Shown one piece after another: positions 27,336 through 35,573 of a stretch of 64,000 nt of DNA. The first letter of the stretch is position 1, and each line of letters begins with the position of its first letter. The stretch covers positions 62,001 through 126,000 of the forward strand of contig SXOB01000053.1 of the NCBI GenBank assembly GCA_005776945.1, in the 5' to 3' direction. A program made the position numbers and the translations under genes. A model generated the notes under the pieces. The model saw only the letters and a program-made list of their open reading frames with translations. It did not search any database and had not been told where the DNA came from. Source of the stretch: Pseudomonadota bacterium (GTDB taxonomy: Bacteria; Myxococcota_A; UBA796; GCA-2862545).

Positions 27336-28309
27336 GGGACCTCCAAGAGTTCGAACAGTTCACGGGCCATGCGCGCCAAAGGCCAGACCTCCGCCGCCGA
27401 GCGTGCGACCCTACGCGCCCGCTCCCCTTGGGACACTACCGCATCGAGGGCAGAGGCCACGGCCGCCCGATCCGCGGCCGCCGCAACCCACCGGGAGTCG
27501 GGGACCACCTCGCTGGCGCCATCCGCGGCCGTCGTCACCACCGGCACCCCGCAGGCAAGCGCCTCCAGGACGACGTTCGCCGCGCTGTCGTATCGCGTGG
27601 GGTGGAGCAGGACGTCGATCGCCGGCAGCCAGCTCGCTGCGTCAACCACGCCGTGCACGACGAGCCGATCGCCCAAGCGCTGCCTCGCGGCCGCCAACCG
27701 TCGCGAGGCACGAACGTCCTGGCCGGCCACCCAGAACTCGGCCCCGGCCGGTCCCGCGTCGACAAACGCGTCCACGGCGACGTCAAAGCCCTTGCGCTCC
27801 CATCCGTGGGCCATGAACCCTACCCGAAGGGGGCCGGGCCGAACGGCCGTCGGCGCGTAGCGATCGAGATCCACGCCGTTGCGGACCACGCGAACGCCGA
27901 CTCCATAGGCACGCACAAGCGCGTCCGCGGCCGCCTCGCTGTTCGCCACGACCGTTCGGGCCGTCGCCACACAAGCGGCCTCCCGTGCGGCGACCCGCCG
28001 ATCGCGCCAGGTCCAGCCGCGGCCCCGGGCCTCCACCCACCGCGCATGATGCCCGCCTGAGGCACGCCAAACCCCTGGCCCGGGCGTCCGATCGAGACCC
28101 AACGCGCGTTCGCTTCGGGCGCCCCCCAGCGCCCGGCGGGGCCCGCCCCACCATCCGAAACGTCCAATGACAGCGCCGGATGGCAAGGACCCGCGGGCCC
28201 CCCACACCGTCACCGCGCGTCCTTCGGCGAGCCACGTGGTGACGAGGCGGTGGGCTACGCCCGCCGTTCCCGTCATCCCGCCGATTCGGTCCACCACGAC
28301 GTCGATCAT
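27332..28309 (-). CDS. Glycosyltransferase, GT4/WaaG type
   Basis: The 325-residue GT-B enzyme has an N-terminal acceptor half (MIDVVVDRIGGMTGTAG) and a nucleotide-sugar half with VVANSEAAA, VRNGVDLDRY, LRVGFMAHGWERKGFD and the late LLHPTRYDSAANVVLEALA. In that last stretch, the Glu of the family E-x7-E motif appears within NVVLEALACGVPVV. It probably adds a sugar to lipopolysaccharide core or another surface glycan from the cytoplasmic face. ATG 28309 overlaps the upstream glycosyltransferase stop as ATGA, and its own stop overlaps the penicillin-binding protein start. Confidence 0.88.
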   Translation of the reverse strand: MIDVVVDRIGGMTGTAGVAHRLVTTWLAEGRAVTVWGARGSLPSGAVIGRFGWWGGPRRALGGARSERALGLDRTPGPGVWRASGGHHARWVEARGRGWTWRDRRVAAREAACVATARTVVANSEAAADALVRAYGVGVRVVRNGVDLDRYAPTAVRPGPLRVGFMAHGWERKGFDVAVDAFVDAGPAGAEFWVAGQDVRASRRLAAARQRLGDRLVVHGVVDAASWLPAIDVLLHPTRYDSAANVVLEALACGVPVVTTAADGASEVVPDSRWVAAAADRAAVASALDAVVSQGERARRVARSAAEVWPLARMARELFELLEVP

Positions 28310-29043
28310 GCTCGATTCAAGCGCCACAGCGCGATCCACTTCCCCGCGACCCGCACCGCCCCGAAAATGGCAACCGCCAGGCCGGGCACGCCGTCGCGCC
28401 ATCCCGACTGGAGGAGCAGGGCCTTGACGAGGTGCCATGGCGGGCGAACGGCGACGTCCAAGAACCGTGCCTTGACGCCGCGCGCGTGCAGGGAGGTCGC
28501 ATGCCGATCCGCGTACCGACCGATGCGGGCAAGATGATCGCCGACGCTCCGGTAGGGGTCGTGGACAATCAGGCCGTCCAAGACCGCGACCGCTCCGTCG
28601 ACCTCCAGAACATCGTGGGGATCGTCCCCAGCCACCTTCGCGGCGTCGCACCGAACAAGGCGAAGCGGCCGGTCGCGCCCCCAACGGCCGTACCGGATCT
28701 CATGGCCCAACCAGCGGTTTGCGCGTCTCAATCGCGCACCGGCAGCAAAGGGCGCGGCGACAAAGCGTGCGATGGCCTCCGCCGCACCGTCAGCCAGCCG
28801 CTCGTCCGCGTCGAGTACGAGCGCCCACGGCGTGGTCACGTTTGCCAAGGCTCGCGCCTTCTGGGCGACGAAGCCGTCCCACGGATGTTGGACCACCGTC
28901 GCGCCAAGGCGCCGGGCCACTTCCATGGTGGCGTCCGACGACCCACCATCCATCACCAACAGCAACGCATCACGGGGCGCCGATTCCAACGCTGCACCGA
29001 TTCGGTCCGCCTCGTTCGTGGCGACGATCACGAGCGTGAGCAG
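28306..29043 (-). CDS. Family 2 glycosyltransferase (WaaE/KdtX-like), probable CTG start
   Basis: The GT-A enzyme has the opening LTLVIVATNEADRI, the DGGSSDAT nucleotide motif and DADERL (DxD-type metal site). The later RLVRCD and DVLEVDG region is typical of the lipopolysaccharide core WaaE/KdtX group. An AGGAGG Shine-Dalgarno sequence sits 5 bases before CTG 29043, which gives 245 residues and the full first beta strand. The first conventional start, GTG 29031, is 17 bases from that site and clips the strand, so CTG is preferred. It is first in the operon with the GT4 enzyme and the penicillin-binding protein. Confidence 0.85.
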   Translation of the reverse strand: MLTLVIVATNEADRIGAALESAPRDALLLVMDGGSSDATMEVARRLGATVVQHPWDGFVAQKARALANVTTPWALVLDADERLADGAAEAIARFVAAPFAAGARLRRANRWLGHEIRYGRWGRDRPLRLVRCDAAKVAGDDPHDVLEVDGAVAVLDGLIVHDPYRSVGDHLARIGRYADRHATSLHARGVKARFLDVAVRPPWHLVKALLLQSGWRDGVPGLAVAIFGAVRVAGKWIALWRLNRA

Positions 29044-29095
29044 GTCGGCCTCCTTGACTCACCGGGCCGCCCGAATAAGCGGCGCCGGCTGCGCT

Positions 29096-29171
29096 GGCGC
29101 CATACCCAAGTGGTTAAGGGAGAGGTTTGCAAAACCTCCATTCCCCGGTTCGAGTCCGGGTGGCGCCTCCA
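29096..29171 (+). tRNA. tRNA-Cys (GCA)
   Basis: A full cloverleaf is visible. The acceptor stem is GGCGCCA/TGGCGCC, the anticodon loop TTGCAAA (anticodon GCA) sits on a GAGGT/ACCTC stem, and the T-loop is GGTTCGAGTCC. The discriminator is T and CCA is encoded at 29169-29171. Length is 76 bases. Confidence 0.97.
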
Positions 29172-29242
29172 GCACGCCCGATCAAGTCGACCTTGGCCGA
29201 ACCCGGCGACCCTGCTAGGACGCAGCCCCGCTGGGGGCCGAT

Positions 29243-29863
29243 GTGCTTGAAAAGGGGATGCTCGCGCTGGCCCTGTCCGGGGCCGAATGGGTCCTGTGGT
29301 TGCTCATTGCGGTGAGCGTGCTGTGCATCGCCGTCAGCCTGGAACGCTTCGTCTTCCTGTTGCGCGAGGCCACCCCAGCCGCGACCCTGCGCGCCGCCGT
29401 CGACCCCTTCTTGCAAGATGGCGACGTCGCCACGTTGCGCACGCGATTGTCGAGCGCGACGGGGATCGAGGCCCGGGTATTGGCCACGGGCCTCGAATTG
29501 GCCGGCCAGGGGCCCAAGGCGGTCGACAAGGCGTTCGCGGGCGCGGCCCTCGCGGAGAAGCTCCGCATGGAGCGCGGACTGATCGTGCTCGCGACGACGG
29601 GCTCCAATGCGCCGTTCATCGGCCTCTTCGGCACGGTGCTCGGCATCATCCAAGCCTTCCACGACCTCTCCATCGACACGGCGGGCGCCTCCGAGGCCGT
29701 CATGAGCGGCATCTCCGAGGCGTTGGTCGCCACGGCGGTGGGCCTCCTCGTCGCCATCCCGGCCGTCGTGCTCTACAACGGCTTCGCTCGCGCGGTCCGC
29801 AACCGCCTGACCCGGCTGGAGTCCATCACCACCCTCGTGGCGGCCCGCCTGGAAGGCCTCTGA
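29243..29863 (+). CDS. exbB: ExbB/TolQ/MotA-family proton channel protein
   Basis: The 206-residue inner-membrane protein has three hydrophobic segments: about 8-32, 110-135 and 150-175. It has the conserved block LATTGSNAPFIGLFGTVLGI, and GISEALVATAVGLLVAIPAV with the Thr that lines the proton path. With ExbD it converts proton motive force into movement of TonB. GTG 29243 has GGGGG 5 bases upstream; the next ATG is not better placed. It lies immediately before exbD, tonB and a receptor in one operon. Confidence 0.93.
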   Translation: MLEKGMLALALSGAEWVLWLLIAVSVLCIAVSLERFVFLLREATPAATLRAAVDPFLQDGDVATLRTRLSSATGIEARVLATGLELAGQGPKAVDKAFAGAALAEKLRMERGLIVLATTGSNAPFIGLFGTVLGIIQAFHDLSIDTAGASEAVMSGISEALVATAVGLLVAIPAVVLYNGFARAVRNRLTRLESITTLVAARLEGL

Positions 29864-29864
29864 A

Positions 29865-30296
29865 ATGGCCGGGCGGCTGGGCGGCGACGACGACCTGATC
29901 GCCGACATCAACATCACGCCCTTCGTCGACATCATTCTCGTCGTTCTCATCATCTTCATGGTGACGGCCACCGCCATCGTGCGCAGTTCGATTCAGGTGA
30001 CTCTGCCGGAGGCGGCGAGCGGCGAACAAGCCGACCAGACGAGCCTTGGCATCACGCTGACGCAAAGCGGCGAGGTCCTCCTCGACGGAGCTCCGACCGA
30101 CGCTGACGGGATCCGCGCTGCCATCGCCGGCGCCAGAGGGCGTGGCGAAGACGTCGTGTGTCTGATCGCGGCTGACCGCGGGGTGCCCTACGGGCGCGTC
30201 GTCTGGGTTCTGGACCTCGTCAAGGGCCAAGGCGTCGCCAAGTTCGCACTCCAAATCGACCAAGCGAGTGCCGTCGCCCCCGAGCCTCCTGGATGA
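29865..30296 (+). CDS. exbD: ExbD/TolR-family protein
   Basis: The 143-residue protein has one transmembrane helix (about 20-42) preceded by INITPFVDIILVVLIIFMV. This includes the essential membrane Asp (FVDI) that takes up protons. The periplasmic domain ends with VPYGRVVWVLDLVKGQGVAKFAL, as in ExbD proteins. ATG 29865 follows the exbB stop by one base, and its own stop overlaps tonB as ATGA. Confidence 0.94.
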   Translation: MAGRLGGDDDLIADINITPFVDIILVVLIIFMVTATAIVRSSIQVTLPEAASGEQADQTSLGITLTQSGEVLLDGAPTDADGIRAAIAGARGRGEDVVCLIAADRGVPYGRVVWVLDLVKGQGVAKFALQIDQASAVAPEPPG

Positions 30297-31012
30297 ACGC
30301 CAGGGCGCTGGACCCCGCTGACCGCCGCGTCGGACCTCTCGCGGCCGCCCTTCTGTTGTCCCTTTTCGCCCACCTTGGCGCGGCATCGGGTGCCGCGCGG
30401 ATACCGGAACGGCCGCCCAAGGGCCCCTCTTGGGTGGAAATGGCCGTGGTCGAACCGCCCCCGCCGCCCCCGCCGCCCCCACCGCCGGAAGCGGAGCCGC
30501 CGCCCCCACCCCCGCCCCCCCAAGCGAACGCGCCACCGCCCCCGAGCGACGCGCCTCCCCCCGACGTTCCTCCGCCGCCGCGCATCGTGCAAGGGCTGTC
30601 AGCTGGTAGCTTTGCGCCGGGATCCGGCACGGGTCTCGCCGTTCGCGCGGGGACGACCACCGCTGCTCGCGCCGAAGGCACCGGCCTCTCGCTCGACGCT
30701 CCGGCTGCCCCGACGCCTGTCGCCTGGGCGGCCCTGAGCGCCCAACCCAAGCTCCGGGCCAAACCCGCGCTCGTCGTCCCTCAAGAGGTGATCGACGCCG
30801 GCCTTGCCGGTGAGGTGGAGCTTCTCCTCGACCTCGCCGTCGACGGTCGCGTGGCCAACGTCCGCGTGGTCACGTCGCTGAGCCCGGCGGCGGACGCCGC
30901 GTGCATCGCGGCCTTGCGCTCGAGTTCCTGGAAGCCTGGCCTCGTCGACGGACGCCCGAGCCCCACGATCGGTGTCCCCTACGGCTGCAAATTCGAGAAG
31001 GTGACGCCGTGA
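30293..31012 (+). CDS. tonB: TonB energy-transducing protein
   Basis: The 239-residue protein has a short N-terminal hydrophobic anchor (about 14-32, LAAALLLSLFAHLG, with the family SLFxH arrangement). A long polyproline spacer (about 54-100, up to eleven consecutive Pro) follows. The C-terminal domain (about 150-235) has ELLLDLAVDGRVANVRV and CIAALRSSSWKPG, which matches TonB-C. The spacer spans the periplasm and the last domain pulls on receptor TonB boxes. The stop overlaps the receptor start as GTGA. Confidence 0.9.
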   Translation: MNARALDPADRRVGPLAAALLLSLFAHLGAASGAARIPERPPKGPSWVEMAVVEPPPPPPPPPPPEAEPPPPPPPPQANAPPPPSDAPPPDVPPPPRIVQGLSAGSFAPGSGTGLAVRAGTTTAARAEGTGLSLDAPAAPTPVAWAALSAQPKLRAKPALVVPQEVIDAGLAGEVELLLDLAVDGRVANVRVVTSLSPAADAACIAALRSSSWKPGLVDGRPSPTIGVPYGCKFEKVTP

Positions 31013-33666
31013 TCATCGCGCTTTGGCTGATGTTCGTCGCCCTGGCCCAAGAACCCTTGCCCCTCGTCGCGGGACCGGCGGTTCTGCAACACGTCGAGGC
31101 GCCATACCCCGAAGACGCCAAGGCCCAGGGCCTCGAGGGCACCGTCGTCCTCCTCGTCACGCTCGACGAAACGGGGGCCGTCACCGAGGTCGCCCTTTCG
31201 ACAACGAGCGGACACCCCGGCTTCGACGACGCGGCCCTCGCCGCCGTCCGTACGATGACCTTTTCGCCGGCACGAACGGCCGAGGGTCCCGTCGCCGTCT
31301 CCTTCGAATTCGCGTACGGCTTCACCTTGGAGGAGGAAGTCGAGGCAGCCCCCGCCGCGGCGGTCGTCCCTACGGTCTCCGGCCAGGTACGCACCAAGGC
31401 CACGCGTCGCCCGGTCGCCGGTGCCCAGGTCGTCGTCATCGGGTCCCCACTCACGGCAACGACCGACGAGACCGGACACTTCACCCTTACGGATCTGCCC
31501 ACCGGCGAGGTGCGCCTGCGCGTGGCGCACCAGGACCACGAGTCGGGGGACGCCACATTCGAGGCCGTCCCCGGCGAGGTCGCCGAGGCGAACATCTGGT
31601 TGGAGCCAAAGGGCTGGCGCGAAAACCAAGTGGTCGCCGTCTACGAAGGCCAGGAAACCGAGGTCACCCGCAGGACCCTGTCGATCGAAGAGATTCGGAC
31701 CATCCCAGGTACGTTCGGGGATCCCATCAAGGTGATCCAGACCCTTCCTGGCGCGGCGCGGAGCCCCTTTGGCACAGGCGCCCTCATCATTCGCGGCAGC
31801 AACCCCGAGGACAGCGGCGTCTACGTCGACGGCGTCCGGATTCCGCTGATCTACCACTTGACGGGCACGACGAGCGTCCTGAACCCCGAGATCATCGCCG
31901 CCGTCGACTACCTGCCCGGCGGCTACGGCGTACAGTACGGCCGCAGCATGGGCGGCGTGGTCGACGTCCGGACGAAGACCGAGTTCGATCCCGACGAGAA
32001 AATCAGCTGGGGCACGGACATCCTCGACTCCCAGGTGCTCTTCGAGGGCCAAGTCGGAAAAAAGGGCAAAGAGCACGGCTTCGCCATCGGCGCCCGCCGT
32101 TCCTACATCGACCTCTTCATCCCACTGTTCACCGGCGACACTGGCTACACGATCAAGCCAAGGTACTGGGACTACCAAGTCAAATGGGTGCCGCCGACGA
32201 CGGACGACCGCGACGTCGACATCTTCCTTTACGGATTCGACGACACGTTGACGTTGGGGACGCCCGACGACGTCGCCCAGGGCGACGACCAGGACACCCA
32301 AGGCGACTTCCGGACGCAGTACGACAGTCACCGCCTCGTCGGCCACTGGCGAACGCCGCTGGCGGATGGTTTCGAACTCGACCTGCGGCCGGCCATCGGC
32401 ATCGACACGTCCTACCTTGGCCTTGGCCAGGACTTCGTCATCGACAACGGCAACGTGCTGTTCGAACTCCGCGCAGAAGCGCCATGGAAGGCCACCCCAG
32501 CGGTGACCGTCGTGCCTGGCGTCGACTTCCTTGGCGCCATTTGGTGGTTCGACTTCCAGAGCAGCTTTCGCATCACGGACCTCGACGACCCCCTCGCGGA
32601 GCGAGAAGCCGTCGGTTTCGACGGGGAGGGCGGGTTCTGGTCACCGGACCCCTACCTCCGCCTCGACTTCCGACCCCTCGACGACCGCGACCGCTGGTTG
32701 ATTTCGCCCGGGCTCCGCGGCAACGTCGTGACGCTGACGACGAGCGGAACGATCACGGGTGCCGACCCCGTCCCCGCCAACACGACGACCAGCTTCGACC
32801 CCCGCCTGCTCACCCGTTTCCAAGCGAATGAGCGGCTGGCCTTCAAAGCCAGCACCGGACTCTACCATCAGCCGCCCCAACCCCAGGAAATCGTGGGCGT
32901 CGGCACCCAGAGCACCGTCGGGCACGAGCAGTCGTGGTCGACGAGCGTTGGCGCCGAGCAGCGCATCTCCGACGCAGTCCACTACGACATCGACTTGTTC
33001 TACAAGCGGATGACAGACCTCATCGTCTACGACGAGGCCTGGACCGGCTTTGGCACGAACCCCTTTGTGAACGCCGGCGAGGGGCGCGCATACGGAGCGG
33101 AGGTCATTCTCCGCCACGACCCCACCGGGCCCTTCTTTGGATGGGTGTCCTACACCTTGTCGCGCGCGTCACGCCTCGACTGGCCAACCTGCACAAGTGC
33201 CGCGGGAGAACCGCTCGCTGCACCCGCAGAGGGGCTCGATCGTCTCCTGGGCCAAGGTGATTGCTGGTACCCGTTCGACTTCGACCAGACCCACATCCTG
33301 AGCGCACAAGGCGGCCTCAAGTTGCCTCACGCCTTCCAGGTCAGCGCCCAGGTCCAGTATGTGACCGGCAACCCGACCGACCTCTACGAGGTCGGCATCT
33401 ACGACGTCGACGGCGACTTCTACAATGGCCTCTCCGTCGACGCGGCCCCAACGCGCAACCCGCCGTTTTTCCAGACCAGTGTGCGCATCGACCGGGACTG
33501 GCACTTCAAGGCGCTCAAGATGCGCACCTACGTCGACTTGATGAATGTCGTCAGGGCCGTGAACTCGGAGTTCACACTCTACAACTACGACTACAGCGAA
33601 GTCGCCTACGTCCGCGGGCTGCCGTTCATTCCGAACATCGGCGTGGAGCTTGCCCTATGGCCATGA
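31009..33666 (+). CDS. TonB-dependent outer-membrane receptor with N-terminal TonB-C-like domain
   Basis: The 885-residue product has a short signal (MIIALWLMFVALAQ). A TonB-C-like domain (about 20-105) shows YPEDAKAQGLEGTVVLLVTL and FDDAALAAVRTMTFSPAR. A carboxypeptidase-regulatory-like beta domain (about 120-200), a plug with GDPIKVIQTLPGAARSPFG and VYVDGVRIP (from about 230), and a beta barrel ending at the C-terminal aromatic Trp-Pro complete the protein. The barrel should take up a nutrient in a TonB-driven way. Having a TonB-like domain on the receptor itself is notable, although such fusions occur in Myxococcota. It is coupled to tonB and followed by a lipoprotein. Confidence 0.9.
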   Translation: MIIALWLMFVALAQEPLPLVAGPAVLQHVEAPYPEDAKAQGLEGTVVLLVTLDETGAVTEVALSTTSGHPGFDDAALAAVRTMTFSPARTAEGPVAVSFEFAYGFTLEEEVEAAPAAAVVPTVSGQVRTKATRRPVAGAQVVVIGSPLTATTDETGHFTLTDLPTGEVRLRVAHQDHESGDATFEAVPGEVAEANIWLEPKGWRENQVVAVYEGQETEVTRRTLSIEEIRTIPGTFGDPIKVIQTLPGAARSPFGTGALIIRGSNPEDSGVYVDGVRIPLIYHLTGTTSVLNPEIIAAVDYLPGGYGVQYGRSMGGVVDVRTKTEFDPDEKISWGTDILDSQVLFEGQVGKKGKEHGFAIGARRSYIDLFIPLFTGDTGYTIKPRYWDYQVKWVPPTTDDRDVDIFLYGFDDTLTLGTPDDVAQGDDQDTQGDFRTQYDSHRLVGHWRTPLADGFELDLRPAIGIDTSYLGLGQDFVIDNGNVLFELRAEAPWKATPAVTVVPGVDFLGAIWWFDFQSSFRITDLDDPLAEREAVGFDGEGGFWSPDPYLRLDFRPLDDRDRWLISPGLRGNVVTLTTSGTITGADPVPANTTTSFDPRLLTRFQANERLAFKASTGLYHQPPQPQEIVGVGTQSTVGHEQSWSTSVGAEQRISDAVHYDIDLFYKRMTDLIVYDEAWTGFGTNPFVNAGEGRAYGAEVILRHDPTGPFFGWVSYTLSRASRLDWPTCTSAAGEPLAAPAEGLDRLLGQGDCWYPFDFDQTHILSAQGGLKLPHAFQVSAQVQYVTGNPTDLYEVGIYDVDGDFYNGLSVDAAPTRNPPFFQTSVRIDRDWHFKALKMRTYVDLMNVVRAVNSEFTLYNYDYSEVAYVRGLPFIPNIGVELALWP

Positions 33667-34544
33667 CCCGACTGGCACCGCTTCTGTTCCTCACCGGATG
33701 CGTCATCGACCAGAACCAATGGTTGCGGCCGCGCGACCTCAGCCCAGTCTGGCTGGTGGATCGGCTCCGCATCCTGGCGGTCGTCGCAGAACCGCCCGAA
33801 GTTGAACCGGGGGACCTCGCGACGTTCACCGCGCTCGTCCCCGGGCCAGCGGACGTTCCCGACCAGGTCCGCATCTGGCTTGCCTGCCCACCGGTACTCG
33901 GAAGCGAAACGACGTTTGCCGCCAGCTGTTCGCTCGACCCGTCCGCGCTGAGCGACACGGCGACCGTACCCGACGGATTCATCGGCCTGGAGCCCGGCCT
34001 GCCGCCGTCCTGGCGCGTGCCGGATGACGCCCTGGATGGCCTCGCTCCCGAAGACGAGGAGGAGGGCGCGTACGCGACGATTCAGGTCATGTCCCTGCCG
34101 TCCACGGCGATCGAAGACCTTTCAGCCGACATCGACTTCACCGAGGTCGAGACGGGCACGAAGCGCCTCGTCGTTTCGCGGGCACAAACCCCCAATGCCA
34201 ACCCGTGGTTTGACGACTTTCGCGTCGAAGGCGTCTCCATTCCCGAGGGCACGACCGTCGAAGTCGACCCCAACCAGCCCTATGAGATCGAGGTCGTCCT
34301 GCCCGACGCAGCCATCGAGACCTACCTCTACGTCAACAGTCAGGGTTTCACAGAAGAGCGGATCGAGGAGCCCTACGTCGCCTGGTACGCGGACGGGGGA
34401 GAGATCGACGAGCACTTCACACTGCATCCCTATTTGCAGTCGAGCTGGGTTTCTCCAGCATCGGGGTCCGGGTCGTGGTGGGCCGTGGGTCGCGATCGGC
34501 GCGGAGGCATGACCTGGCTCGAGCGTTCCTGGACCGTCCGGTAG
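33657..34544 (+). CDS. Lipoprotein coupled to the TonB receptor
   Basis: The 295-residue product begins MAMTRLAPLLFLTGC, with the lipobox LTGC at residues 12-15. The mature part is acidic and beta-rich (for example YEIEVVLPDAAIETYLYV) with no recognised domain. Its start lies within the last codons of the receptor gene; ATG 33657 has GGAG 8 bases upstream, and a second ATG at 33663 overlaps the receptor stop. By position it may be a surface or periplasmic partner for the receptor's substrate. A 190-base gap separates it from the next module. Confidence 0.7.
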   Translation: MAMTRLAPLLFLTGCVIDQNQWLRPRDLSPVWLVDRLRILAVVAEPPEVEPGDLATFTALVPGPADVPDQVRIWLACPPVLGSETTFAASCSLDPSALSDTATVPDGFIGLEPGLPPSWRVPDDALDGLAPEDEEEGAYATIQVMSLPSTAIEDLSADIDFTEVETGTKRLVVSRAQTPNANPWFDDFRVEGVSIPEGTTVEVDPNQPYEIEVVLPDAAIETYLYVNSQGFTEERIEEPYVAWYADGGEIDEHFTLHPYLQSSWVSPASGSGSWWAVGRDRRGGMTWLERSWTVR

Positions 34545-34696
34545 GGGTCCCTCCGGCCCGCGAAGCTCCGTCACAAGGATTTTGCAGGTCGCCGATCCGC
34601 CAACAAGCGGGGCCCGCACCCCCACGGGGGCCACCAGCTGCCCGACGCGCCTGGGGTGCAAGCCGTAGGCCCGGACGCGTGCTAAGGTGCGGCGGC

Positions 34697-34713
34697 TCGG
34701 GCCTCAGGCCCGA
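34697..34713 (+). terminator. Hairpin in the leader before the Glt/Nfs-like block
   Basis: The inverted repeat TCGGGCC/GGCCCGA with a TCA loop is followed by TTT. It ends about 22 bases before the first barrel gene, just upstream of its GGAG site. It could end transcription coming from the receptor operon or modulate entry into the next block. Confidence 0.45.
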
Positions 34714-34735
34714 TTTCTCCAACGGAGACCCCCGG

Positions 34736-35563
34736 ATGCTTCGTTTCCTTCGCGCCGCATCGCTTGCGGTCGTCGCCGCGCTGGCGCCCTCCGGGGCCGC
34801 AGCCGTCGATGACCCAGGGATCGCCGCGCTTGAACAGCAGCGCGCCGAACGCAAGCCGATGAAGGCAGTGGAGAACCGGTTCTTCCTCAAGCAGGACCGA
34901 TTCGAGGTCGCGCCCGCCTTCGGCTACGTCCCCAACAATCCGATGGCCCGCCGCTTCACCGGCGAGATCAACTTCGGGTACCACTTCGCTGAGAACCTCT
35001 CCGCGCAAGCACAGATCGGCTTCAGCCCCGACCTCGGCGAAAACGACCTCAAGGGTCTGCCGTCGGTGCTGTTGCAGCGCGCCTACGACGCGTCTTCGGC
35101 CAACGCCGCCGCCTTCCAGCAGCCCTTGGACAAAGTGGTGCTAGGCGCGAACTTCGGCGTCGCTTGGGCCCCGCTCTACGGCAAGATCAACTTGGTCGGC
35201 GAGACCGTCCTGAACTTCGACTTCTACGGCTTCGCCGGCCTCGGAATGGTCTCGAAGCAGAACTACGTCGCGACCTACGACGTCGGTGTGGACATCACCC
35301 AGCCCGGCGCCGACATCGTTCTGCTGACGAAGCAGGGCAACGAAGTCAAACCCAGCCCAGCCTTGGGCGTCGGCATGAACTTCTTCGTGAACCAGACCGT
35401 CGCCCTCAAGCTCGACGCCCGGTCCGCCCTCTACATCGACAAGAAGCCGCAATACGACGCCAATGTTCCGGTGTCCGAACAGCGGCTGTACAACAACTTC
35501 ACCGCCACGGTGGGCGCAGGCTTCTTCTTCCCGAAGATGAAGTCCCGCCTCTACAGCTACTAG
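34736..35563 (+). CDS. Outer-membrane beta-barrel, Glt/Nfs A/B type
   Basis: The 275-residue product has a signal peptide (cut near Ala-Ala-Ala at residues 21-23). A short charged linker leads to NRFFLKQDRFEVAPAFGYVPN, the conserved entry of the myxobacterial outer-membrane barrel family that includes GltA/GltB and NfsA/NfsB. Alternating aromatic strands end with Tyr-Ser-Tyr, a typical barrel terminus. ATG 34736 has GGAG 8 bases upstream. It is followed by a paralogous barrel 10 bases downstream and then the C-D-E-like genes. It probably forms the outer-membrane ring of an envelope machine. Confidence 0.8.
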   Translation: MLRFLRAASLAVVAALAPSGAAAVDDPGIAALEQQRAERKPMKAVENRFFLKQDRFEVAPAFGYVPNNPMARRFTGEINFGYHFAENLSAQAQIGFSPDLGENDLKGLPSVLLQRAYDASSANAAAFQQPLDKVVLGANFGVAWAPLYGKINLVGETVLNFDFYGFAGLGMVSKQNYVATYDVGVDITQPGADIVLLTKQGNEVKPSPALGVGMNFFVNQTVALKLDARSALYIDKKPQYDANVPVSEQRLYNNFTATVGAGFFFPKMKSRLYSY

Positions 35564-35573
35564 GAGCCGCTCG

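Noticed and set aside
29865-30296. Calling exbB/exbD the aglR/aglQ motility motor genes
   Set aside because: The pair is coupled to tonB and a receptor, and only one ExbD-type gene is present, whereas the gliding motor has two TolR-type proteins. Sequence by eye cannot separate the subfamilies.
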